Source: Clostridiales bacterium
GTDB taxonomy: Bacteria > Bacillota > Clostridia > Saccharofermentanales > Saccharofermentanaceae
NCBI GenBank assembly: GCA_017554745.1
Contig: JAFZHS010000017.1
Span: 1-64,000 of the forward strand
DNA: 64,000 nt
Reading direction: 5' to 3'
Shown here: positions 46,412 to 56,745 of the stretch, piece by piece
How the letters are laid out: every line of letters starts with the position of its first letter
Numbering within the stretch: position 1 is the first letter of the stretch
Made by a program: the position numbers and the translations under genes
The notes under the pieces: model-generated
What the model was told of the DNA's origin: nothing
What the model saw: the letters and a program-made list of their open reading frames with translations, nothing else
The model's database searches: none

Positions 46412-48028
46412 TTACTTAGTACTATCGTTATTAATCTTGGAAAGCTGATCCCTATGTACGATCACCGGCAGAATGACCTCAAAGCAGGCGCCGCCCTTAG
46501 ACTGGTTATACGCGTTGATCCTGCCGTTGTGCTCTTCAGCGATGGCCTTGGCGAGAGCAAGACCGATACCGTGCTTGCCGTCAGCGCCCTTAGAGAAACG
46601 CTCGAAGAGGTGATCCAATACTTCCGGTGCGATGCCGGGACCGTCATCTGAGATCTGGAAAATGACGTTTGGTGTCGCTGTGTCTCTCTTGCAGCTGAAG
46701 GTGACAGAAGTCTTACAGTACCTCAAACAGTTGGAGAATATGTTTTCGAGACATCTGATAAGATCGTTCTCGTTGGCATAAATATATGTGTCCTTGATGT
46801 TGATGTCGTTGATGATAGCCTTGTCTTCGTGAATGAAGTTGCCTCTGACACGGTCAATGATGGTGTCGCAGATCTTTGAAACGTTGATGTTCTGCTTCTT
46901 GACCTCGAAATTGCCGCTGCGGCTCATATCCATCTTGGAGATCGAGAGGAGGTTTTCAACGAGGGAAGAGAGCCTTCCGGTCTCTGCGATGATGACGTCG
47001 ATAGCGTTGTCTCTGTCGTCGTCGCTCTCGAAAACTCCGTATTTAAGTCCTTCTGCATAACCCTGGATGGACATGAGAGGAGTACGCAGCTCGTGTGAAG
47101 CGTTCTGGAAGAAGGTCTTCTGTTCGATATCGGATTCTTCCAGTTTAAATGCCATCTGGTTCATGACGTCGCCAAGTTCAGAGAGCTCTTTACTTACTAT
47201 GTGACCGCGCGAGGGTGTGAAATCGCCTTTTGCGATCCTTCTTGCAAATCTCGAGAGCTTCTGTGTGGAGAAGATGAGAGGATATGTCATAAGCATACTG
47301 AGGATGCCCGCGATCAGGATGGCAAGGAGCGCAGCCTGAATGAGCGCGAGGGTCATTGCCGCCATAAACGAATAGTAAGAACTCGAGTTAACGTATACGC
47401 AGAGATAGTAATCGTCGAGATTGATCTCTTCTTTTGCTGTTTCGGGATCGATCTGAACCGTATCATCGTCAGAGATCTTCGGAGCATAGACGAACTGCAT
47501 GGATCTGTAGTAGATGATGCTGCCATCGATATCGATAGTGCGGGTCTTGTTCAGCTCCATGTAGCCCTGTTCCTCGATAACATTGCCTACAACGTTTGAA
47601 GCAATGTTTGCATAAGAAGCGGAATACTGGGCGGTAGGCCAGAGGAGAATGTAGTTGCCGGTCTCTTTATCGAGTGTGTAAAGCGCGATGGTTGCCTGGT
47701 TTGAAAGGTCGGCGGATGAGACGATGGAATCAACGAGAATGGCGCGGATATTCTCTTCGGTCTTCTCGTCGGATGCACTGATCTGCGAGCTGAATGCGTT
47801 AGCGAATTCCTGAGTGGAGTTAACGGCTGCGTCAAGACGCGAGTTACACTCATTGGCGATGTAATTCTTAACGATGGACTGGATATAGAAATTGATAATA
47901 AAGACAACCAGAATAATTATCACGATCTCAACCGCATAGAAGTGGAGAGAGATCGGTATTCTGATTGCCGCTTTATTTTTTGAAGGTTTCTTTGTTTTTA
48001 ACCGTGGCTGATCCGGTTTGTCAGTCAT
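46412..48028 (-). CDS. Membrane sensor histidine kinase
   Basis: A 538-residue EnvZ/PhoR-type kinase. A membrane helix (about 30-51), an extracytoplasmic sensor domain (52-222), a second helix (about 225-255) and a HAMP segment lead to the HisKA domain FFQNASHELRTPL with phosphoacceptor H312. The ATPase domain has IFSNCLRYC (N box), ISDDGPGIAPE (G1) and GIGLALAKA (G2). Its ATG shares one base with the stop of the response regulator (TAATG). The sensor domain has no family I can name; the neighbours galE and LCP hint at envelope sensing. Confidence 0.93.
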   Translation of the reverse strand: MTDKPDQPRLKTKKPSKNKAAIRIPISLHFYAVEIVIIILVVFIINFYIQSIVKNYIANECNSRLDAAVNSTQEFANAFSSQISASDEKTEENIRAILVDSIVSSADLSNQATIALYTLDKETGNYILLWPTAQYSASYANIASNVVGNVIEEQGYMELNKTRTIDIDGSIIYYRSMQFVYAPKISDDDTVQIDPETAKEEINLDDYYLCVYVNSSSYYSFMAAMTLALIQAALLAILIAGILSMLMTYPLIFSTQKLSRFARRIAKGDFTPSRGHIVSKELSELGDVMNQMAFKLEESDIEQKTFFQNASHELRTPLMSIQGYAEGLKYGVFESDDDRDNAIDVIIAETGRLSSLVENLLSISKMDMSRSGNFEVKKQNINVSKICDTIIDRVRGNFIHEDKAIINDINIKDTYIYANENDLIRCLENIFSNCLRYCKTSVTFSCKRDTATPNVIFQISDDGPGIAPEVLDHLFERFSKGADGKHGIGLALAKAIAEEHNGRINAYNQSKGGACFEVILPVIVHRDQLSKINNDSTK

Positions 48029-48771
48029 TAATCCTGAATATCTCCGTCGTCTTCTTCGTCATCCGTATCTTCGTCTGTCCTGTTGACAAGTCTGAAGCCG
48101 TAACCCCAGATAGTAGATATTTTAGCATCAGATTTGTTGATTTTCTTCCTGAGTCTTTTAACAGTGTCGTCGGCGACTCTTGTCTCGACCTGGGTCTCAT
48201 AACCCCAGATCTTGTCTAAGAGCTCTGCTCTGGATACGGCTCTGTCCCTGTTGGAGATGAGATAGGTCAGAAGCTGATATTCATTAGGTGTAAGCGGAAG
48301 GGGCTTGCCCTTCATGGTTGTCTCTTTTGTCTTTCTGTTGATGATGATGTCAGCGAATTCGTAAACGGCATCATTGTCAGGCTTGTCTCCGGTCTTTCCG
48401 GTGATCTCTTCCTGTCTCTTCAAAACAGATTTAACCTTTGATACGAGCTTAACAGGTGAGAACGGCTTTGTGAAATAGTCGTCGCTGCCCATATCGAGGC
48501 CCTGGATATAGTCTGCGTCGCTGTCTTTTGCAGTGAGCATAATGATCGGTACATTTGAAGTCTTGCGGATCTCTTTGAGGATAAAGAAGCCGTCATGACC
48601 GGGCATCATGACATCGAGAATAATAAGATCTGCAGGTGAGTTGGAGAATACTTCGAAAAGCTTGTCTCCTGTGGGGAATCCCGTTACATGAAAGCCTTCT
48701 CTTTCGAGGAATGTCTTAAGTAGATTTCTAATGTTATCGTCGTCGTCTGCGATATAGATAAGTTTGTTCAT
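48028..48771 (-). CDS. OmpR/PhoB-family response regulator
   Basis: A 247-residue regulator with an N-terminal receiver (DDD at the acidic pocket, phosphoacceptor D53 in ILDVMMPGHDG, LTAKDSD, and the KPFSPVKL lysine) and a C-terminal winged helix (about 140-235, PLTPNEYQLLTYL and ELLDKIWGY...RVADDTVKRLRKK). The tail is highly acidic (EDTDDEEDDGDIQD), which is unusual. TTGGAG precedes the start. It is coupled to the kinase gene and divergent from galE. Confidence 0.95.
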   Translation of the reverse strand: MNKLIYIADDDDNIRNLLKTFLEREGFHVTGFPTGDKLFEVFSNSPADLIILDVMMPGHDGFFILKEIRKTSNVPIIMLTAKDSDADYIQGLDMGSDDYFTKPFSPVKLVSKVKSVLKRQEEITGKTGDKPDNDAVYEFADIIINRKTKETTMKGKPLPLTPNEYQLLTYLISNRDRAVSRAELLDKIWGYETQVETRVADDTVKRLRKKINKSDAKISTIWGYGFRLVNRTDEDTDDEEDDGDIQD

Positions 48772-48814
48772 CAGTTACTCCAATAATGTTTTTAAAAGTA
48801 CAAACATATTCTAA

Positions 48815-48878
48815 CTGAAAAAGATTTTCAGTTCATTTGAAAATGGTGCAAATGTGTGGAATTAGTTTCAAATTGAAA
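48815..48878. promoter_or_regulatory. Cluster of TGAAA/TTTCA inverted repeats
   Basis: Three elements built from the same half-site lie in the 156-base divergent spacer: CTGAAA-N5-TTTCAG (48815-48831), TTTTCA-N7-TGAAAA (48825-48843, overlapping the first) and TTTCAAATTGAAA (48866-48878, which also contains a TTGAAA possible -35 for galE). They are plausible operators for the response regulator acting on itself and on galE. Confidence 0.4.
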
Positions 48879-48927
48879 TCATTTGTGGTTAAATAGCTTA
48901 TCTAGATGACACCTCAAAGGAGTTAAT

Positions 48928-49950
48928 ATGCCTACAGTATTAGTTACAGGCGGTAACGGATATATCGGATCACACACCGTTATCTCATTGCATGAGAACG
49001 GCTATGATGTTGTTATCGCTGATAATCTTTCCAACAGCAAGATGGAAGTACAGAACCGCTTGGAAAAGATCACAGGCAAGAGATTTAAGTTCTACAACGT
49101 TGATTGTTGTGACATTGATGCACTTCGAAAAGTTTTCGAAGAGAACAAGATAGACAGCATAATTCATTTCGCGGGCCTTAAGGCAGTAGGCGAATCAGTA
49201 CAGATCCCGCTCGATTATTATTCAAACAATATCGACAGCATGATCAACGTATGCCGCCTGATGTCCGAATTTGGCGTAGATAAGCTCGTTTTCAGCTCTT
49301 CTGCTACAGTTTACGGAATGAGCGAAGATGTTCCTTTTACGGAAGAAAGCCCCTTGGGCGTCTGCACAAATCCTTACGGATGGACCAAGTGGATGCTCGA
49401 ACAGGTCTTAAGAGATTATGCTGCAGCTAATCCCGGAAAGAGGATCTGCCTTTTGAGATATTTCAATCCGGTAGGTGCTCACGAGAGCGGACTTATCGGC
49501 GAAGACCCCAGAGGGATCCCGAATAATCTTTTCCCTTATATTTCCAAGGTCGCAGGCGGCACATTGGAGTGCCTTACTATATTCGGAAATGATTACGATA
49601 CGCCTGACGGAACTTGTCTTCGTGATTATATACATGTCGTTGACCTTGCAAAAGGACACGTTAAAGCGATAGAATTCCTCGGTAAAACGAATGATCCTGT
49701 CTCAGTATTTAATCTCGGTACAGGCAAAGGAACGTCTGTAATCGAAGCCGTCAAAGCTTTTGAGAAGGCCTGCGGACATGAGATCAATCATAAGTTCGGC
49801 CCGAGAAGAGCCGGCGATATTGCCGTATGCTATGCATCGACAAAGAAGGCTGAAGAGGTGCTCGGCTTTAAGGCTGAGTACGGCATCGAAGAAATGTGCT
49901 CATCCTGCTGGAAGTGGCAGACGATGAACCCCGAAGGCCTGAAAGACTGA
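48928..49950 (+). CDS. galE: UDP-glucose 4-epimerase
   Basis: A 340-residue extended SDR enzyme interconverting UDP-glucose and UDP-galactose. The NAD site is VTGGNGYIGSHTV, followed by ADNLSNS, HFAGLKAVGES, the catalytic Ser region FSSSATVYG, and YGWTKWMLE in the place of the usual YGxxK. GTGKGTSV and YASTKKAEEVLGF near the end are typical GalE segments. AAAGGAGT precedes the start. An LCP gene follows 24 bases later. Confidence 0.95.
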   Translation: MPTVLVTGGNGYIGSHTVISLHENGYDVVIADNLSNSKMEVQNRLEKITGKRFKFYNVDCCDIDALRKVFEENKIDSIIHFAGLKAVGESVQIPLDYYSNNIDSMINVCRLMSEFGVDKLVFSSSATVYGMSEDVPFTEESPLGVCTNPYGWTKWMLEQVLRDYAAANPGKRICLLRYFNPVGAHESGLIGEDPRGIPNNLFPYISKVAGGTLECLTIFGNDYDTPDGTCLRDYIHVVDLAKGHVKAIEFLGKTNDPVSVFNLGTGKGTSVIEAVKAFEKACGHEINHKFGPRRAGDIAVCYASTKKAEEVLGFKAEYGIEEMCSSCWKWQTMNPEGLKD

Positions 49951-49974
49951 AAATAAAGTTAGGACGGAGATTTA

Positions 49975-51300
49975 ATGTCTTATAACGAGAATAACAAAAG
50001 AGGATTACCTGATCCTAATCCGAAGCCTGAAGTTCCTTCCGAGGAGCTTAAGCAGGATCTTACGGCTGTCTATCACGCCGTATCTGAGAAGGATATTCAG
50101 GAATACAACAAGGATAAAGCCTCAGATAATGACGAGGCTTATCAGTACGGCTTCTCTAAAAAGCCCGCAAGGACTGCAAAGAAGTCAGGCGGAAAGAAGG
50201 TCAGGCTCAGGATCCTTTTGGGCGCTCTCGCAGGGCTTCTCGGCGTTGTGCTTGGCGTCTTTATCTTCGGTTTATGGTACAAAGAATACCTTTTGAACCA
50301 GATCACATATGAGACAACTGCTCCCGATGCAGTCATTACGATCGTAGACGAACTCGGCAGTACCGTGCCTCTGAGCGATGTTACAGAGACTACCCAGTTT
50401 GAAGTAATCCAGGATGAGCCTATCAAGAACTTCCTTCTTATCGGTGTCGACAGCCGTTCCAAGAACTACAGCTCTGACGGTAAGGGCGACAGATCAGATA
50501 TCACCATGGTCATGTCGGTCGACTCAAAGAACGGCACGATCAAGCTTATCTCTATCCCCAGAGATACATATGCATATTTCCCGGGCTACTCAAATCCTCA
50601 TAAGATCAATGCGGCAATGTCTTACGGCGGTCCGGAGCTCTTACAGGCTACAGTCGAGAGCTGTCTGAGGATCAAGATCGACGGTTATGCATACGTAAAC
50701 TTCAGCCATATGGCCCAGATCATCGACGCTGTCGGCGGCGTTTACGTCAATATGACCGCAGGTGAGAAGGATATCGCCAATAACTACATCAAAGAGATGA
50801 ATTCCAATGCTGCTCTTATCAGCAGCACCGGCTCAGGCACCTGGCTCAATGGTATCCAGGCAGTTGCTTATGCCAGGATCAGATACATCGGTAACGGCGA
50901 GTACGAGAGACAGGAACGTCAGGTCGAAGTCTTAAGAAGCCTCCTGACTCAGTATATGGGACTCTCTGCGACAAACAAGCTCGCATGTCTGGATGATATC
51001 CTCGGAGCAATCGTTACTAATATTTCAAAAGAAGATATCGAGCACTATGCTCTGGATTTCCTGCCTTCTCTGCAGAATCCCGAGATCATGTATCTCCAGC
51101 TCGCGATCGAAGGCTGCTACAATTCCGGTATGTACGGAGATGAGTGGAGCATCAGGGCTAACTGGAACGCTTATATTCCTTACGTCCAGCTTTTCTTCTA
51201 CGGTACGACCACAGAATTTGATGAGGTAAAAGTACCTTCCCACGCTCCTTCTTTGGACAAGTGCAGGACCGATATTCCGCTTGATCAACTGGTCCACTAG
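49975..51300 (+). CDS. LytR-CpsA-Psr (LCP) family cell-wall glycopolymer ligase
   Basis: A 441-residue membrane-anchored protein. A long charged cytoplasmic N-terminus (1-72) precedes one membrane helix (about 75-97). The LCP domain (about 145-320) has FLLIGVDSR, DRSDITMVMSVD, ISIPRDTYAYFPG with the lipid-binding Arg, NAAMSYGG, VGGVYVN, and ARIRYIGNGEYERQERQ. LCP enzymes transfer undecaprenyl-linked glycopolymers to peptidoglycan. Together with galE it suggests galactose-containing wall polymers. Confidence 0.92.
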   Translation: MSYNENNKRGLPDPNPKPEVPSEELKQDLTAVYHAVSEKDIQEYNKDKASDNDEAYQYGFSKKPARTAKKSGGKKVRLRILLGALAGLLGVVLGVFIFGLWYKEYLLNQITYETTAPDAVITIVDELGSTVPLSDVTETTQFEVIQDEPIKNFLLIGVDSRSKNYSSDGKGDRSDITMVMSVDSKNGTIKLISIPRDTYAYFPGYSNPHKINAAMSYGGPELLQATVESCLRIKIDGYAYVNFSHMAQIIDAVGGVYVNMTAGEKDIANNYIKEMNSNAALISSTGSGTWLNGIQAVAYARIRYIGNGEYERQERQVEVLRSLLTQYMGLSATNKLACLDDILGAIVTNISKEDIEHYALDFLPSLQNPEIMYLQLAIEGCYNSGMYGDEWSIRANWNAYIPYVQLFFYGTTTEFDEVKVPSHAPSLDKCRTDIPLDQLVH

Positions 51301-51328
51301 CGCTTTTTGACTTTTTTTGATTTTCGTA

Positions 51329-51357
51329 TTGACACACTCGAAAATAAGAATTATATT
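51329..51357 (+). promoter_or_regulatory. Sigma-A promoter of groESL
   Basis: Perfect TTGACA (51329-51334), a 17-base spacer, and TATATT (51352-51357). Transcription should start near 51364, just upstream of the CIRCE operator. Confidence 0.88.
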
Positions 51358-51366
51358 TTGTTGTGG

Positions 51367-51393
51367 TTAGCACTTAGGGTTATAGAGTGCTAA
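51367..51393. promoter_or_regulatory. CIRCE operator (HrcA binding site)
   Basis: TTAGCACTT (51367-51375), a 9-base spacer, and GAGTGCTAA (51385-51393). It matches CIRCE except for one base in the left half-site (T for C at the last position), and the flanking GG/CC extends the symmetry. HrcA bound here represses groESL until heat or misfolded protein titrates GroEL. hrcA itself is not in the window. Confidence 0.96.
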
Positions 51394-51424
51394 CCGCAAT
51401 TTCATTGTATTGGAGGTCTTTTTT

Positions 51425-51712
51425 ATGACAATTAAGCCCTTAGCAGATAAGGTGGTAGTAAAGAAACTTCAGGCTGAAGAGACAACAAAGAGCGGCATCA
51501 TCCTGTCCTCAGGAGCTCAGCAGAAGCCTCAGATCGCTGAGATCATTGCAGTAGGTCCCGGCGGAATCGTAGACGGCAATGAGATCAAGATGGAAGTTAA
51601 GGTCGGCGAGAAGGTAATCATCCGTGATTATGCCGGCACAAACGTTAAGCTCGACGGTGAAGAGTACATAATCGTTCGTCAGGACGACATCGCTGCTATC
51701 GTTGAAGACTGA
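51425..51712 (+). CDS. groES: Co-chaperonin GroES
   Basis: A 95-residue lid protein for GroEL. It starts [14 protein letters not shown] and has the mobile loop [19 protein letters not shown], then GPGGIVDG, and the [21 protein letters not shown]-terminus. The ATG at 51425 is chosen, with TGGAGGT 7 bases upstream; an in-frame TTG at 51410 lies within that site. Standard length. Confidence 0.98.
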   Translation: MTIKPLADKVVVKKLQAEETTKSGIILSSGAQQKPQIAEIIAVGPGGIVDGNEIKMEVKVGEKVIIRDYAGTNVKLDGEEYIIVRQDDIAAIVED

Positions 51713-51718
51713 TCATAA

Positions 51719-53350
<1,632 letters not shown>

Positions 53351-53358
53351 GGGCGTTC

Positions 53359-53436
53359 GCAATATAGATTTTTTGCGATAAGGCTTCCGCGCTTCGCTTC
53401 GCTCGCTTGTGCAGAAATCGCAAAAAATCATATTGC
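53359..53436. repeat. Long imperfect inverted repeat downstream of groEL
   Basis: The left arm (53359-53379) and right arm (53417-53436) are reverse complements with one inserted base. Each ends outward in GCAATAT and inward in TTTTTTGCGAT. The 37-base centre is GC-rich with GCTTCGCTTCGCTCGC. The structure lies between the groEL stop and the real terminator, and could be a processed mRNA 3' hairpin or a dispersed palindromic repeat. Confidence 0.6.
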
Positions 53437-53458
53437 TCACTTATCGAAGAGAGAACTT

Positions 53459-53491
53459 AAAGAACCGCTTCTGATGAAGCGGTTCTTTTTT
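53459..53491 (+). terminator. Rho-independent terminator of groESL
   Basis: A 13-bp stem (53459-53471 with 53476-53488, core GAACCGCTTC) with a TGAT loop and a T-run. Confidence 0.93.
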
Positions 53492-53517
53492 ATTCCGTCC
53501 ATATTCGGCATCCTTTG

Positions 53518-53526
53518 TGATAGAAT
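53518..53526 (+). promoter_or_regulatory. Possible extended -10 promoter
   Basis: TGATAGAAT fits TGnTATAAT with one mismatch. No clear -35 is present. It lies 21 bases before the next start codon. Confidence 0.35.
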
Positions 53527-53547
53527 AACTACTATTCGAGGTGAATC

Positions 53548-54153
53548 ATGCTACAAGACAGTTTTATTGAATCCTTAACCGTACGTAAGAATGGCGCAAA
53601 AGGCATCGTTTTCATAGTTGCATCGGTGCTTTTATGCCTGCTTCTCATAGTTCTGATAATGTTTATTCCGTTCCTTTTCTGGGGAGCCGCTGTTTGGCCG
53701 ATAACATCTTTCATATCGGTAGCTTTGGCATTCGGTCTTTACAGGATCTTAAAGCGCCAGCACAAGGAATATGAGCTTGAGATATCCAATGATTTGTTTG
53801 AGTGCGCCGTAATCTCCGGTAAAGACAAGCGTGATGAGCTCGTCAGTTTCTCAATTAAGGAATGCGAATATATAGGCCCTGTAACGTCTGACAGATTCAG
53901 CTCAGACAGGAGCAAAGCCAATTTCCTCGTAAGACTTACCGAGCGCATGGATTTCCCGATCGAGGACAAGTACTGGTATTGCTGCTTTACACAGGACGGA
54001 TATAAGTTCGTTGTTGTTTTCGTTTTCAAGCCTGAGATGTATAAAGTCTTCAGAAGATATAATCCGAGAGCTACCAAGCCAATGCCTATGCCGATAATCA
54101 AGGAAGACAAGGCTGAAAAGGCAGATAAGGACGAGGCTGAGGACGATGAGTGA
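53548..54153 (+). CDS. Two-helix membrane protein of unknown function
   Basis: A 201-residue protein with two membrane helices (about 19-45 and 50-66) near the N-terminus, a cytoplasmic beta-rich domain (about 75-175), and a Lys/Glu/Asp-rich tail (KEDKAEKADKDEAEDDE). The plan resembles YcxB-like proteins, but no motif confirms it. A CGAGGTGA site precedes the ATG. It overlaps the thioesterase gene by 8 bases, so the two are coupled. Confidence 0.6.
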   Translation: MLQDSFIESLTVRKNGAKGIVFIVASVLLCLLLIVLIMFIPFLFWGAAVWPITSFISVALAFGLYRILKRQHKEYELEISNDLFECAVISGKDKRDELVSFSIKECEYIGPVTSDRFSSDRSKANFLVRLTERMDFPIEDKYWYCCFTQDGYKFVVVFVFKPEMYKVFRRYNPRATKPMPMPIIKEDKAEKADKDEAEDDE

Positions 54154-54916
54154 TCCCGGCAAATATACTGATGTCGAATTCTATTGCAAGGCAACGGAGT
54201 GCGGCATTGGCGATAAGCTTTATTGTTCCTCGCTGATAGGGAATCTTCAGGAAGCGGCCGAGAGAAGCTCTAATTCTGTCGGTTATGGTACTGATTTCCT
54301 TAAAGAACATGAGATCTGCTGGATCATCCTTAAAATGAGGCTCCATTTTACCGAGCTTCCTTCGTGGCATGACACTTTCCACATCAGAACGTGGTCTACA
54401 GACCTCAACAAATTCTATTACGGACGTGATTTTGAGATATATAGCGCTGACGGAAGGCTGATAGGACAGGCTACTTCAACGTGGATACTTGCCGACTGGA
54501 ACACTCACAGGCCGGTTATTGCTAATAAGCGCCCCGAGCTTCCTCCGCCGGTCATTCAGGATCCGAGATTTGTTTTCGGGGAGAACTGCCCTAAGATCAA
54601 ATTTCCTGACAGGAATGACATAGCAGGGGATACGGATAAGCCCGTCATCATTAAATATGCAGACTACAATGAGCTTGACCGCAACAGGCATGTAAACAAC
54701 TCCAGGTATACGGCCTGGGCTTATGACGCGCTTTTCAAGAACGGTTATGACGTCTCTCTGATCGAAGACCTTGTGATCAATTACATCTGTGAGGTCAAGG
54801 CAGGGGAGAAGGTAGAGCTTTTTATCTGCAATAACGACGGTAAAGTCACTGTTTTCGGGTATAAGAATATCGATACCAAGGTGTTTGCCGTAGAATTTGC
54901 CTTAAAACAGGCCTGA
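54146..54916 (+). CDS. Acyl-ACP thioesterase
   Basis: A 256-residue protein with tandem hot-dog folds. The first half has NLQEAAERSSNSVGYG and WIILKMRLHFTELPSWHD. The second has the ADYNELDRNRHVNNSRY motif, the LDxNxHVNNxxY signature that includes catalytic Asn and His residues. Such enzymes release free fatty acids from acyl carrier protein in the cytosol. It starts within the end of the preceding membrane-protein gene. No fatty-acid synthesis genes are near. Confidence 0.88.
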   Translation: MSDPGKYTDVEFYCKATECGIGDKLYCSSLIGNLQEAAERSSNSVGYGTDFLKEHEICWIILKMRLHFTELPSWHDTFHIRTWSTDLNKFYYGRDFEIYSADGRLIGQATSTWILADWNTHRPVIANKRPELPPPVIQDPRFVFGENCPKIKFPDRNDIAGDTDKPVIIKYADYNELDRNRHVNNSRYTAWAYDALFKNGYDVSLIEDLVINYICEVKAGEKVELFICNNDGKVTVFGYKNIDTKVFAVEFALKQA

Positions 54917-54964
54917 TAGTGCCGCTCATTTTGACTAATTCATATTTTTTTGTTTTTCTTACTT

Positions 54965-54973
54965 TGTTATAAT
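54965..54973 (+). promoter_or_regulatory. Extended -10 promoter of the Gld-like ABC operon
   Basis: TGTTATAAT is a perfect extended -10 (TGnTATAAT), 31 bases before the ATG at 55005. The -35 region is only a T-run. Confidence 0.5.
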
Positions 54974-55004
54974 AAAAGATGTATCTACATGCTTGGAGGT
55001 AACA

Positions 55005-55958
55005 ATGATTGAGATTAACAATCTGGTGAAGAGATACGGCGACAAAAAAGCCGTCAACGGTATCTCGTTCACTGTCAATGACGACGAGATCCTCGGCTTC
55101 CTGGGACCCAACGGCGCCGGTAAGACCACCACAATGAATATTATTACAGGATACATTTCTTCGACATCGGGTACTGTTAAGGTTAACGGGCACGATATTC
55201 TTGAAGAGCCTGAGCTCGCCAAGAAGGAGATCGGCTATCTTCCGGAGAATCCGCCTCTTTATTACGATATGACGGTCAAAGAGTACCTGAATTATATTTG
55301 CGACCTCAAGGGTGTTGCCAAGGAAAGACGTAAGAACCAGATCGACAGGATCCTTGCAATGGTTAAGATCGATGATGTTTACAACAGACTGATCGGCAAT
55401 CTTTCAAAGGGATACAAGCAGCGTGTAGGTATTGCACAGGCCATGGTCGGCAATCCGCCGATACTTATCCTTGACGAGCCTACAGTCGGTCTCGACCCCA
55501 ACCAGATCATCGAGATCAGAAAGCTCATCAAGTCTCTTTCGAAGTCTCATTCGATCATTATCAGTTCACACATTTTGTCTGAGATCCAGGAGATCGCAGA
55601 CAGAGTAGTTATTATCAACAGAGGCAAGGTCGCCGCCATCGATTCGATCGGTGATCTTTCCAAGAGACTTTCCGGCCAGACCAAACTCCTTATGGTCTTC
55701 AAGGGACCCGTTAAGGATTGCGCTAATGCTGTCCGTCAGATCCCAGGCGTGGCTTCAGCTGTCCCGAGGCTCTCCGACAAAACGGTCAGCGAGCTTGAGA
55801 TAGGCATCGTAACAGACGATTCATACAAGGTAAGGGCTTCATTGTTCTTTATGATGGCCCAGAAGGGATGGCCTATCCTTGAGCTTCGTTCAATGGATCC
55901 TTCTCTCGAGGAAGTCTTCCTCAATATTACTTCCGGTAAGCGTGGAGGAAAGAAATAA
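55005..55958 (+). CDS. ABC transporter ATP-binding protein, GldA/CcmA-like
   Basis: A 317-residue ATPase subunit: Walker A LGPNGAGKTTTMN, Q-loop region GYLPENPPLY, signature LSKGYKQR, Walker B ILILDEPTVGLDP and the H-loop SSHILSE. A C-terminal 90-residue extension is common in GldA-type and other two-component exporters. I chose the ATG at 55005 after TTGGAGGT; an in-frame TTG at 54993 lies in that site. Coupled to the permease by TAATG. Confidence 0.9.
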   Translation: MIEINNLVKRYGDKKAVNGISFTVNDDEILGFLGPNGAGKTTTMNIITGYISSTSGTVKVNGHDILEEPELAKKEIGYLPENPPLYYDMTVKEYLNYICDLKGVAKERRKNQIDRILAMVKIDDVYNRLIGNLSKGYKQRVGIAQAMVGNPPILILDEPTVGLDPNQIIEIRKLIKSLSKSHSIIISSHILSEIQEIADRVVIINRGKVAAIDSIGDLSKRLSGQTKLLMVFKGPVKDCANAVRQIPGVASAVPRLSDKTVSELEIGIVTDDSYKVRASLFFMMAQKGWPILELRSMDPSLEEVFLNITSGKRGGKK

Positions 55959-56725
55959 TGTTAGCGATATTCAAGAGGGAGTTTTTATCCTACTTCAGAT
56001 CTCCCGTAGGTTATGTGGCAATCGCCATTTTCTCATTCCTTGCCGGATTTATCTTTTATTCCCAGTACAGTGAAGGCGCGGTCAATATCGGCAGCGAAGT
56101 TATCTCCTTGAGAGCATTCTTCGTCATCATCGTACCGATCATCACAATGGGTCTTTTTGCGGAGGACAAGAAAAGAGGTACGGATATCCTTTATTACACG
56201 ACTCCCGTCAGCCTTTTCTCTGTCGTAGCCGGTAAGGTGCTTGCATCTTTTATGCTCTACGTTGTTATGTTTATCAACGTTATCATCCACATCATCGTTA
56301 CACTTGCATCAGGCGGTGTTTTCGGTGTCGGAGCGTTAGGAACGATCGTTGTTTTCTTCTTCATGGCGTTCATGTTCATATCCATGGGCTTGTTTGCTTC
56401 GGCTATTACCGACAGCCAGATCGTATCCGCTATCGTCTCATTCATTTTTATTCTCATCACACAGATAATTTCCGTTATCGGCGATTATTTGGGCACTGCT
56501 GCAACTTCATTATTAGCAATGATCAAGCCCGGTTCAGAGTCTGCTTCTTCATTCGGAGAAGGTGTCAGAAGCTTTATCTCCTGGCTTGATCCTTTTGCAA
56601 AGACACAAGATTTCCGTCTCGGTATTTTTTCCGTGTCGGCATTATTCTTCCTGCTTTCTATCGGAATCCTTTTCATGTACATGACTTACAGGGTTCTTGA
56701 TAAGAAACGCTGGAGCCAGGCGTGA
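55958..56725 (+). CDS. ABC-2 type permease, GldF-like
   Basis: A 255-residue membrane protein with six helices. It opens MLAIFKREFLSYFRSPVGYV, the conserved start of GldF/NosY-type ABC-2 permeases, and has the FAEDKKRGTDILYYTTPVS loop. It pairs with the upstream ATPase and the following GldG-like protein. Confidence 0.88.
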   Translation: MLAIFKREFLSYFRSPVGYVAIAIFSFLAGFIFYSQYSEGAVNIGSEVISLRAFFVIIVPIITMGLFAEDKKRGTDILYYTTPVSLFSVVAGKVLASFMLYVVMFINVIIHIIVTLASGGVFGVGALGTIVVFFFMAFMFISMGLFASAITDSQIVSAIVSFIFILITQIISVIGDYLGTAATSLLAMIKPGSESASSFGEGVRSFISWLDPFAKTQDFRLGIFSVSALFFLLSIGILFMYMTYRVLDKKRWSQA

Positions 56726-56745
56726 CGGAGGTTTGAGGATTGCAT

